Below are positions 36,301-48,400 of a DNA stretch of 64,000 nucleotides, piece by piece. The notes under the pieces are model-generated. The model was not told the origin of the DNA and searched no databases. It saw only the letters and a program-made list of their open reading frames with translations. The stretch's first letter is position 1. Each line of letters begins with the position of its first letter. The position numbers and the translations under genes were made by a program. The stretch is from Nematostella vectensis (Eukaryota > Cnidaria > Anthozoa > Actiniaria > Edwardsiidae): positions 5,091,519-5,155,518 of the forward strand of contig NC_064036.1 of NCBI RefSeq assembly GCF_932526225.1, in the 5' to 3' direction.

Positions 36301-39165
36301 CGAATGTCACCTCATCAGTTAATCAGCACCTCATGACAAATCATCAGTCATCCAGCATCTTATGTTACCTCATCTGTAATTCAGCAGACCATGTCACCTC
36401 ATCAGTCATCCAGCACCTCATGTGACCCCATCAATCATTCCGCATCTAATGTCAACTCATCATGCATCTAGCATTTTATGTCACCTCATCAGTCATTCAG
36501 CAGACCATGTCACCTCATCATTCATTCAGCACCTCATGTGACCTCATCAATCATTCGGCATCTTATGTCAACTCATCAGTCTTCCAGCATCTCATGTCAC
36601 CTCATCACTAATTTAGGATCGGATGTCACCTTATCAGGCATTCAGCACCTCATCTGACCTCATCAGTCATTACATCCAGCACCTCATGTCACCTCATCAC
36701 TAATTCAGGATCGAATGTCACCTCATCAGTCATTCAGCACCTCATGTCACATCATCAGTCATACAGCATCTTATGTCACCTTATCAGTCATTAAGCTTCT
36801 TATGTCAACTCATTAGTCATCCAGCATCTCATGTTACCTCATCAGTCATCCAGCACCTCATGTGACCCCATCAGTCATTCCGCATCTAATGTCAACTCAT
36901 CAGTCATCTAGCATCTTATGTCACCTCATCAGTCATTCAGCAGACCATGTCACCTCATCACTAATTTAGGATCGAATGTCACCTTTTCAGGCATTAAGCA
37001 CCTCATGTGACCTCATCAGTCATTACATCCAGCACCTCATCAGTCATTCAGCATCTTATGTCAACTCATCAGTCATCCAGCATCTCATGTCACCACATCA
37101 CTAATTCAGGATCGAATGTCACCTCATCGGTCATTCAGCACCTCATGTCACATCATCAGTCATCCAGCATCTTATGTCACCTCATCAGTCATTCAGCTTC
37201 TTATGTCAACTCATTAGTCATCCAGCATCTCATGTCACCTCATCTGTAATTCAGCAGACCATGTCACCTCATCAGTCATTCAGCACCTCATGTGACCTCA
37301 TCAATCATTCCGCATCTAATGTCAACTCATCAGTCATCTAGCATCTTATGTCAAGTTATCAGTCTTCCAGCATCTCATGTCACCTCATCACTAATTTAGG
37401 ATCGAATGTCACCTCATCAGGCATTCAGCACTTTATGTGACCTCATCAGTCATTCAGCATCTTATGTCAACTCATCAGTCATTCGGCATCTCTTGTCACC
37501 TCATCAGTCATTCAGCATCTCATGTGACCTCATCAATCATTCGGTATCTTTTTCACCTCATCAGTTATTCAGCATCTCATGTCACCTCATCACTAATTCA
37601 GGATCCAATGTCACCTCATCAGCCATTCAGTACCTCATGTCACCTCATTAGTCATGCAGCATCCTTTTTTATCTCATCAGTCATTCAGCATCTCATGTGA
37701 CCACATCAATCATTCGGCATCTAATGTCATCAGTCATCCAACATCTTATGTCAACTCATCAGTCTTCCAGCATCTCATGTCACCTCATCACTAATTCAGA
37801 ATCGAATGTCACCTCATCAGGCATTCAGCACCTCATGTCACTTCATCAGTCATTCAGCATCTCATGTCACATCATCACTAATTCAGGATCCAATGTGACC
37901 TCATTAGCCATCCAGCATCTCCTGTCACCTCATCAGTCATTTAGCACCCCATGTCAACTCATCAGGCATTCAGCACCTCATCAGTCATTCAGCTTCTTAT
38001 GTCAACTCATCAGTCATTCAGCATCTCATGTCATCTCATCACTAATTCAGGATCGAATGTCACCTTATCAGGCATTCAGCACCCCATGTCACCTCATCAG
38101 TCATTCAGCACCCCATGTCACCTCATCAGTCATTCAGCACCTCATGTCAACTCATCAGTCATCCAGCATCTCATGTCACCTCATCAGTTAACCAACACCT
38201 TATGTTATCTCATCAATCATCCAGCATCCCCTGACACCTCATAAGTCATCTACACATCCCGTCACACTATGAGTCATCAGGCATCCCATGCCACCCTATC
38301 CGTCATCCAGCATCTTATGTCACCTATCATCAGTCACCGAGCATTCTTTGTCACCTAATCAGTTATCCACGCATTCTGTCACCTCATCAGTTATCCACGC
38401 ATTCGATGTGACCTCATCAGTTATCCACGCATTCTATGTTGCCTCATCAGTTATCCACGCATTCTATGTCACCTCATCAGTCATCCACGCGTTCCCAGAC
38501 ACCCTATAAGTTATCTAGGATCTTATGTCACCTTATCAGTCACCCAGCATCTTATGAAACCTCATCTGTTACATCATCAATCATCTAGCGACCTATGTCA
38601 CTCCCATGAAATCTCATTAGTCATCCACACATCCCCAGTCAACATATTAGTCATCTAGCATCTTATGTCAACTCATCAATCATCCAGCATCCCACGTCAC
38701 CTCGTCAGTCATCCAACCCACCATAACACCTCGTCACTAATTCAGGATCCAATGTTACCTCATCAGTCATTCAAAACCTCATTTGACCTCATCAGTCTTC
38801 CAGCACCTAAATGTCATTTTGTCAGCATATTAGGTTCTTCTCATGGCCATCAGTCATCCAGCATATTATCTCACCTCATCAGTCACCGAGCATTCTATGT
38901 CACCTCATCAGTCATTCACGCATTCCCAGACAACCTATCAGTCGTCTAGGATCTTATGTTACCTCATCAGTCACCCAGCATTCCATGTTACTTTATCAGT
39001 CACCCAGCATCATTTAATGTTATTTTACCTCCTGAGTCATCCAGCATCCGATGTCACGTCAGCAGTCAATCAGCATCCCGTTTCACGTAATCAGACATTC
39101 ACCATCTCATATCACTCCATAATCCATCCAGAATCACATGTCACCTCATCAGCCACCCAGAATCA
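27330..39165 (+). repeat. 29-bp satellite array, about 11.8 kb, with higher-order repeats
   Basis: The unit is approximately TCATCCAGCATCTCATGTCA followed by CCTCATCAG, 29 bp, repeated head to tail in one orientation. The ends (27330-28500 and 38200-39165) are degenerate, and the centre is the most uniform. Because 29 is not a multiple of 3, all three forward frames open for long stretches, giving repetitive pseudo-peptides (MSPHQSSS, SCHLISH); these are not genes. Higher-order structure is visible: near-identical blocks recur 874 bp apart (for example 31968, 32842, 33716), and other blocks recur about 990 bp (30978 and 31968) and 1395 bp apart (34619 and 36014). 874 bp is about 30 units. No gene was found inside. 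Confidence 0.95.
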
Positions 39166-39250
39166 GCGGCATAGCCAGGGTTTTAACAGGAGAGGGCTCA
39201 AAAGGTCCTTTCAATGCATTTTCTCCTGTATTTTAGAAAATGTCTAATAT
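39166..39250 (-). mobile_element. fragment of a CAGGGGCG-type short element
   Basis: CATAGCCAGGGTTTTAACAG then GGGCTCAAAAGG and CCTGTATTTTAGA matches the reverse complement of one half of the complete element at 51080-51230. It lies exactly at the downstream edge of the satellite. Confidence 0.6.
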
Positions 39251-40089
39251 CCACTAATATATCCTATATGTATGTGAATCATATTAATCAATATCCTATA
39301 TATATGTCGAATGGAATATATACAAAACACACAAAAACTGTATTGTCGTAACTTTTTTTTAATTATTTCCGCACTATTATCTCTCATGTCATTCAGTGTA
39401 ACGTGAAACACTGTATTGTTATTACTGTTACTGTTACTTATACATTTTTGTATTACTTGGTGTAGCAATTAGAAATTTCGTTATTCCCTGCTATTTTCCC
39501 CTTTACCAATTGGAAAATGTTTTGAGACTAACATACATCTTTGTTTACCGCCACTGCTGCGTTTTAAGCAGATTAATGTCATTCCGTTCCTTCAAGTGCT
39601 AGTTTCCTCTAACAGCTGTTAAACAATCGGTTACTAATTTGTTGTCCTCGAACTTACTCTTATTGGGTATAACAGAAGGCGGAATAAGCTTTGTAATCAA
39701 TCTACAAATTGTATCATCTTGTTAAATTGATGCCGATTATCTTTTGTGTGTGTTTTTTTCCATTTTCTAACATCTGATTCTCTGATTATTATAGTTGATA
39801 CTCAACGAATTTATTTTAAAAAGTTTAAAATATATATTGAGTGAGCAGAATATCGTAAGATGTTTTATTCCACTTATCATTGCCATGTTACATAGCAATC
39901 TCATTAAAATTGATTTTACGTTAAATAATTAAATTTAAATAAATTTTTCAAATAAGAGCCACCTTAAAAAATATAAATTTTAAGCAAAACGAATAAAGAC
40001 ACTTACAAAAACGATTCATTACTGGGTGAAAATACCGCCTTTTAGTAAAACAATATACATATTTGTCAACATTAAATACCTTATAAACA
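39251..40089. other. 3' flank of the ARM/TIR gene
   Basis: No coding sequence is supported. A minus-strand AATAAA at 39815-39810 is about 275 bp past the stop at 40090 and is a plausible poly(A) site. Confidence 0.4.
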
Positions 40090-43000
40090 CTAACTAACTA
40101 ATTTTCTCAGCTCCTCTGTGAACTGAAGTACCTCAATAACAGTCGGAAAATCCATGTCCTTCTTGACTGACGCGTAGTAAAACTCGGGGCTCTAAAAAGA
40201 AAGTAAAAATAAAATAAATATGATCTCTTATATTACTTACCTAGCTTGATTAAAGATATTTAAACAACTAATAAAAAGTGAAGAAAATAGATAGCTAAAA
40301 GAAAACTACCCGAAAATAATGATATTACGGCCATACACCTATCACCTTCATTGTATTGTATTTAATTTGTACATCGCAAACCGCTACTCTCTTCTTTCAC
40401 TTTACCTTTCACTTTTCTCCACTTTACCTTTCTAAGAGGCCATCTTAAATTATTTTGTCGTTTTTTTATATGTACATACCTCTTGTTTCAGTCTGTAGAG
40501 CAAGATTAGCATAGAACCATCCAACTTCTTGCGAACTTTGTTCGAAGAACTAGTAGGCAAAGACAAACAAAAGGATTTACGTGAGTGTAATTGTTAAACA
40601 CCTTTCAATGTTAAACGATATATATTATCATGTACTGCAAACGTGTTGTACGCGTGCAAAAAATTTTGAGCACTTTTTATTTGCCATAACTGTAGGAAAC
40701 CGGGACAATCAAGAAACAAAATGCAAAATTTAAATAAGTTAATTAATTTAATTAAAGTATATCATAGAAAATATTATGGCACGTGTTTTTTTTTTATTTG
40801 TTATGTATTACCTTAAACCAATGTCACTTAGCCACTTGGCAACATCCTCTTTCTTCCACTTTGATACGTCCGGCCGATCTACTACATCTGTCGGCCCAGG
40901 TGGTCCGTCCTCTTTATCAGGAGGCGAACTGATCACTAAAACAAAACATTGATAATGTTATAACAAAATCATTTCAAATGAAAAGATATCTTGTTGTGCG
41001 CACAGAATGCCATGATGTTCAACTGATAGATAATTTAATTTGAGAATTTTAAAGTGTATTGTTAAAAGCACATAACCATAAATAAATAGAATAAAATACG
41101 GACGTCATACAAGTCTTTTACTGAAGTTACCTTTGTTGAACGGAATGCTACTATGGATGATAACAGAGATTTTTTAAACTGTACCTGTAGTTGTATCTAC
41201 CGTAACAGGGTCATGTGGCTGTTGCAGTGCTGCTGTTTGATTGTATTGTAACTCCTTCATCAGATGGACAATACCAGTATCCACACTCTCTCTGAAATCC
41301 ATCCATAACTTGGCACCCAAGATCATTCCAAGCCAGCCATCTGGACGGTAGTCTTGCTCCATCATGAGGGGGACGATCTTTTTACGGCGCTGAAAGGCAT
41401 ACTCCGCCTCTGATCAAAACAACAACAGACAATTAATTACTATACTCATAAGGCCTAGATCACATATCCAAGAAGATTATTCATCATCAGATTCTTAATC
41501 TTAGCTTGGTGTTGCTCGATACAAGTAGCAACAGAACCTTTCCGCAATATTATGCAATTTTCTGTGCAATTTTTGTTATTATCGTGAACTTTAAACCTGT
41601 TCGTAAACGATATTTTGTAATATTAGTTATTTATTCAATTATTTCTGGTATATTTTTTGTATCGTCCAGTCAATAGGCCTGGAAATTGTGTTCGCCACAA
41701 GATAAGTATTATGTTCAAATCATTTGTTACAGTATATAATGTCGTCCTGACGCTGGCGCATCTTTTTGAATATCTATAAAGGCCAAACCAAACAGGGATT
41801 TTTCTGAACCTTTATATGATATACGGTCTTGGCGAGGTATATGATATAACACAGAAAAAAAAAACAGGAGTTTAACCGAACGTTTAACCATCAAAAGGAT
41901 CCTCTTAGACACGGGTTTACTATACATGTACCCGATCTGCAGTTTGGACTGTCCTGGTATCTCTGAGACATAGCGATGAGGATAACTGACGCATTTTCTA
42001 CCGCCCTCGCCATTGCCTCAAGCGTAGATCCCCCCATTTGCTCCACGTCCATCCACACTTTGTGGCCAGCTTCTTTGAGACGTTTGTTAACGGCCAACAT
42101 GGCCTTCTGGTTGTCCCACTGGTAGCTTATCATGATGTGCTGTTGGGAATCTGAAGGACAATTCAAACTAGTAAATTCCAGATCTGATAAGTGTACTTTA
42201 CGAGACGAGAGGGAAGATATGATGAGAAAACGACATGGCTTTTCTGTCGATAAGGTGCTTGCTTCAAAATATAAGCCATAAGTGCTTAAAGAGGGACTGA
42301 AAGTGGGTCAGTTTGTTCTATATACTGAATATACTCAGAATACAAGGGATTTTCCAAAAAAAAATAGACACCTGTATTCAACAATTTTTCAGAGCGTTTC
42401 AGAGCTTTCAAGATCGTTTTCAGGGCGTTTCAGAGCTTTGAAATTTCAAAATATACTTTAAATCCCCCCACCCCTTTGGAGGTAAAAAGGAAAATAGCGC
42501 TCCGAAGTGCAAAGCTTAAGTTTAATGTTTTTGGGTGTACCTTCGTTTCTGTCCCGCCCAACTTTTCCTTCGATCTCCCAAAGAATCCCAACAGCAGCTT
42601 TTTGCACCTCCTTGTGTCCACTCTGTTTTAGGTTGCGAAGTAAGTTCACGGTGGCTTTGTCTTTACAAAGTATTTTCTTATTTTCTCCATCAAAAGACAG
42701 CATGTACAGGGCCTGCAGTCCGTAAACTCGCTCAGCATCATTTTTGGCCTCTTTTACTAGCGTTGATAATATGGATACTCCATCGTGTCTTCCTATCTAA
42801 ACAAGGACATTTCACAGTTAATAACCAGTTAATAACAGTTAATAGTTAATATTTTTTTTAATTTCTATTGTGCCTTTCAAACTCGCCCCAAGTTCTGACA
42901 AAGTTGTTTTTCAGTGTTTTTTTACGCGAATGACTTCCAGGTTCCAGAAGATGATATTCGCTCACCAGTCTCTTGTTCTTGTCATTGCTGGCCACTCGAC

Positions 43001-44972
43001 CAATCCCACACGCGATTTCCCAGGCTGCAAATCCCAGATGTTGCCGGCGACTGTCGCTGATAGCAGAAGACAACATGCGCAGCAGAAACGTGATTGGCTC
43101 TATGGGAAAAGAACAACTCATAATCTAAGAGAAACTCCACCCTATAGATATACATCCTCCAGCTGTGTGGGGGAATCAGATCCAAGATGACAGGGGTGTA
43201 AATTCCGAGTTCAGATAATCTCCTTTTCGCCGAATGAAATGTTCACTTAGAAGCAGAATAAATTATATATTCTAAAAACTTTTTTTTGGTAATATTCAAA
43301 CCATTTCACGAAACTTTGAGGACACATACACGTGTTCAAAAGGTTCTCTCTGTTACCTTCGTCGGCCATGATGAGATCATTGTTCCGTTCGTCCACAAGG
43401 TAGGCTAAACATAGCAATGCGTTCATTACAAAGTACGTGACCCCACACTTCATGAACAACAACAGATGCTTGACACCGTTACTCTCCTCGAAAAATCTCT
43501 TGACTGCGGGTCGGCGGGACAAGTTATGAAGAGCGCCAAGAACATGGGAGAGAATCTCACCACGACGGGAGAAATCCTATACAAACGTTTAACCAATGTT
43601 TTTTAGAATGGACTGCATACTGTGACTATAAAATCCAATAATAACATTGAATATTTTCAGTCAGTCCTCATAAATCGCATCATCATCAAGATCATCATCG
43701 TTGTAACCCTAACCATTGTAATAATCAACATCATCTTAAGCACAAACATCGGTATTATCATTCCCGCCGACAGCACCATCGCTATCATCATCATAATCAC
43801 ATTAATCGTCCTCATAATCATCTTCACCTACATTTTCATCATCATTATAGCTATCTTTAAAAGCACACACATTAAAAAATAACAAAAAAGAAACCTAGTG
43901 TATAGGTAAAGATTCATCAGAGTGTGGCTGGTAGAGCGATTCGGCACAAAGAAGAACCATCAGGAGGCGAACTCGCAATCTGATTCATACCGTACTGTCT
44001 TTAGTGTCGTTTGCTGCGGTGCGGAGCTGCAAAGCCAACTCGAACAGTATTGGCACTGCCCCGGTCTCTGCGCATGCTAGACAGAAGTCGTCACTCTTGT
44101 CGGTGAAATTAAGAATGGAACACGAGACAGAGAATAAGACATCCTGGGCCCACTTCACCTGCGCCTCCACCTGTCCACAGCAATCAATGAGCAAACATCT
44201 CTGCACTTATATAATAGGATCTTCAAACTCTGACTTTATATTATAAGATCGTTTAACTCAGCACATATATAATGACATCTTTTATCTTTCTAAAATTATA
44301 TAATGGAACCGTTCAACTCTGCAAACTGGCAACGAAACATGTGCATTCGCGTTCTGGAAGGTGGATTATTTTGATGATTGTACACACATCTTCCGTGATA
44401 TCCATGAGTGATGGTAAAATACTACATATTTAACGCTCCCTATGGTAAAAGAAAACCTTGCTCTTTATATGGCAGTGCCAAATTAACAGAGGGTTTATGT
44501 TGGGAGTGGAACTTAAGTTTCTTTCTCCCACAGAAATTCCATATGTTACCATATGTTATGTATGTTACCGCTACGGAAGAGTTAAAAGACGCCACCCCCC
44601 CTCTTTATCCAGGTTTCCTGTTCTTACTTACATCTTTTCCTCCTGGTTTCTCCCTATCGTACGTGCTTGCATCTGGAAAAGTCTGCTTCAGAATCCTGAT
44701 GTAATCCACCAGTAATTTAGGGGCATCAACATCCAAAAGGAACTGAATAACAATCTGGTAGTCTTCATTAGTTTCGTCTAACTTCCTGTAGAATCCACTA
44801 AGCTCGTCCGCGCGCCAATACACAGCTGAGGCTGCGATATCATTGTCAGCTAGAGAGGATCTCAGTGAACGGATGATCTTCTCGCACTCGGAGATGTACA
44901 CATATGATTTGCGATGGTTCTTCTTGTAACGAAGCAGAGTTTCCTTTAGTTCATCCCGAATAACAGGCGTAC
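40090..44972 (-). CDS. ARM-repeat + TIR + SAM module B (second half of a probable fused gene)
   Basis: Minus-strand exons in order: 44972-44632, 44170-43991, 43576-43357, 43099-42966, 42796-42541, 42150-41932, 41409-41185, 40935-40812, 40549-40480 and 40191-40090 (stop TAG). All phases agree; 1871 nt. The first five exons give helical ARM-like repeats (ALHNLSRRPAVKRFFEE, ALYMLSFDGENKKIL). The next two give a TIR domain: HIMISYQWDNQ, KVWMDVEQMGGSTLEAM, SPNCRSEAEYAF, GAKLWMDF. The Glu in STLEAM aligns with the NADase Glu of SARM1 by my reading. The next three give a SAM-like end (WKKEDVAKWLSDIGLS, KKLDGSMLILLYRL). Exons 3-7 mirror module A in phase and nearly in length. The first exon enters in phase 1 without an in-frame ATG, so it needs an upstream exon: either an unseen one or module A itself. 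Confidence 0.85.
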
Positions 44973-45453
44973 CTATTAGACAAAAAGAATAAGATTAATA
45001 GATTTGTAAAGCTAATCTAACTCATTGCAAAAGCTGCTTTGCGTTGGCGCAAATACAACGTGCTCCTGTCAAACGCAAAGGGAAAAGCCTAAGGCATCCC
45101 ACAGAAAACAGAACAACAAAAAACAGAACAAGAAACACAGCTTCGATCGAAATTGTTGGCATTTGTTGAGGTGAAAATAAAATCCGGAGAAAATGCGGGA
45201 ACCAGCTAATTTACTCAGACGGGAACCGGGAATCGAGCCCAGAATCTAGGAACCAGAAAAAGTCTCAAACCAGGTGAGAGGAAGAAGCACTACAACTACA
45301 GCCAGCAACTGGGCCAGTTTCGCTAGCCAACCTCCGACCAGGCCAGGTTGAGCTTTACATAGGCTAGGTATAATGATTTTCTGTGTAACCTGTCAGTTAA
45401 GAATGAAAGGTTCAAGAAACTATCTGCGCAAAATGTTAGATGGCCCTTTGCTC

Positions 45454-48400
45454 TCACTTGCCTTTTTTCGCTGGCCTCCCTCGCTGACCAAGCTCTTTGA
45501 TAAGTCCCTGAACGGCGGAAGATGTGACGTCTTTACTTCTGAAGTCCATCCAAAGCTTGGCGCCCACAATGATTCCCAACCAGCCGTCTGGTTTGTACTG
45601 TGGCTCCATCATCAGAGGAATGATGTCTTTGCGTAGCTGAAAGCTGTACTCGGCCTCTGTCAAACAGAACATTATTTACTAACATGTAAAGATAGGGCAG
45701 GAAATTCAGGAAACTGAAAGTACTATATCAATATTACTATGAAGCTCGCAATGATAACAACAAACATATTTTACATAGTACAGAAATCCTTGTGAGAATT
45801 ATAAGTCCCAGAAATAAATCAAATGTTGGCTACGATCACTCGAAGCTGGTTATCTTGATAAAAACACAACCAAAGCCTGCGTGCAGCCTTTACACACGCG
45901 TGCTTTGCCAACAATCTTTTGTCTTTTGGTCCACTGAATGAAGCCAGACAAGCCAGAGGACGTTGTCAGAGTTGCCCGCAAGTGTTTTATTCGACGCCTA
46001 TGTGTATCAAAGGATGAGATCTTCCAATTCTTCTAACCTTTATGCACTTTTAATGCGTCGGGACACTGAACGCAAATAATGATTTAACAATCAACGTGGC
46101 TCATGGCCTTGGAACTGGTGAATGGAAATCATTCACCATGGTCTGATATTTCAGATAAAAGTGTATGGTCACCTGATCTGCAGTTAGGGCTTTCCTTGTA
46201 AGCGCGGGAAACACACATCAGTACCGCAGCAGCATTTTCAACGGCGCTGGCCATGGCTTCTAGAGTGGACCCTTCCATCTGCTCAACATCGATCCACACC
46301 TTGTAGCCTGCCGCACGCAATTCATCACGGACCTTCAACACTACATCCTGGTAACCCCATTGGTAACTTAACATCACGTGATGTCCAGATGGTTTGGGTC
46401 CTATTGAGGTAGGTGGTGGCGGAGGAGGGGGTGGCCCACTGGAGCATGTCCCCCCTGGAAGGGGCGGGGGTGGTGGTACACTCCCCCCGGGAGGAGGTGG
46501 GGGTGGGGGTGCACTCCCCCCTGGGAGGGGTGGAGCCGGAGGTGCACTTGCCCTTGCTACGGGCTTCGGGGGAGGGGCAGATTGCCTTGATACTGCGAAG
46601 ATTGATTGTGGTGCTGGATCAATATCAAAACTGCTTCTTTCAATGGCTGAGGACTTTTTCTTGGCTTTTCGCATTTTTGGGGCAGATATATTGGACATTA
46701 CTTCATCCTCAATATCTTCTTCATCACAGATTTCACTTAGTGTTGATTGCTTATCTGATAGGGCTGAAAATTAAGAAATAACCGCTTTAATGCCTTGATG
46801 CCATTCCATACCTTAGATAAATTCAGGGAACACTTTGAGATACTGTATCAAATGTTGGTGAAGAGAAGTCTAAAGAACGATTGTAACTATTCTTACTTGC
46901 TGAGCTAATATTCTGTCATACCTCTGATTTGATTTTTGTGTCTTCTCAATTCCCACAACACTCCTTTTGAGTTTTGGGATACTTCCTTGTTATCACTTGT
47001 TTGAAGGCTGTTGAGAAGGTTCATGGCTTGAGCATTTGATGACATCAGTTCTCTGTTGGTGGCCTCAAATGACAACATCCACAGCACTTTGGTTGCAGAT
47101 GACTTCTCCTGGCTGCTGTCAGAGCTCTGAAGCATCTTGACCAACATTTCGATTCCACCATACTGACAGATCTAATTTATATGGATTCACATTACTTTTC
47201 TTAATCTTTTTATATACAGCCATAACATTTCAAGGAATTTTCAGAGATTAGCATAGTGACAGAGTAAATAGCTATACTGAGGGGCAACTGGTCATACAGT
47301 TGTTTCTATAAGGGGAATGTTTCTCTTTTTCGTATGAAATCCCAAATTAGACCCCTCTGTGCTACTGTTGGTATGGCTTTGCACCTTCCTCTTGCAAACA
47401 AACCAATTATGTATACAACTAAGGAAAAAATAACAAATGAAGTTCCATATTATGTAAACTACCTGGATACTGTTTTGTGTGTTTGCAGCCATTTTTGACA
47501 GAAGGAGAGCTATTTCAGAGGTTGTCCAGCCAAGGTATTGACGTGATTCTGATATTAAGGCCTTGTCAAGCATTGAAAGAATATGTTTAATGGGTTCTGA
47601 AACAAAATGAAAAATATAGGCCTTTAACATTTTGCTTAAAATCTTAGCCAGAAGAAAAAATAAGGCTAGAACACAGCAAATGAAAGACACAAAAACAATT
47701 TGACTCCAACATGTAATCGCTATATTCGTGACGGTAATCATGGAATCATAAGAATAATGATTATATTATGCAAGGTGAAACTAACATCTCATCTCACTGA
47801 CTTATCATGCATAAAATAAGACAAAAGGCTAAGGCTAGTAAAGTAAGTGAAAACAAACCTGTTTTGATTTTCTTAATTCATAATAGAAATTAATAGAATT
47901 CCATACAAACCTGATCCTGCCATACAAAGTTCATTGTTATCTTCATCAAGAAGAAAAACAATACAGAACAAAGTCTTGATTACATAAGCATAAACAGGAG
48001 ACTTCATCAATGGTACAAGTGTAGCAACAGCATTGCATTTGTTAAAATGCCTTTTGTTTACTGCTGGCTTTGCAAGGTTTGCCAAAGCTCCAATTATCCT
48101 AGAGAGCAGCCTTGCACGGACTGTGAATTGCGAGATTGTTTTGGTTTCAGGATCCTAAAATAATAAAAGAGAAAGAACTGATAAGCATGTAGCCAGCACA
48201 GAAAAATGGAAGCACCATAACAGATGTTAAAAATGTAAATGTAAAATCTTTTTAGGACAGATGTGTCAAGAGAAAGCATCAAGCAAGCAATTGTAGCAGT
48301 TGACTTGCAAACAAATCCTCACATCACCTCTGTGTAACACTGCTGATAATTGTGTTCCATGAGGTCTTTGTAATACATTTTAATACATTATTTTACAATA

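Noticed and set aside
27330-39165. Resemblance to a CRISPR array (short direct repeats)
   Set aside because: The repeats are contiguous, with no unique spacers, and the surrounding genes are eukaryotic with introns.
27677-39247. Many forward ORFs with Ser/His-rich repetitive peptides
   Set aside because: All come from the 29-bp satellite read in three frames. No splice signals, start context or non-repeat sequence supports translation.
46394-46774. Forward Gly-rich ORF of 126 residues
   Set aside because: It is the reverse complement of the polyproline linker and TIR exon of the minus-strand gene.
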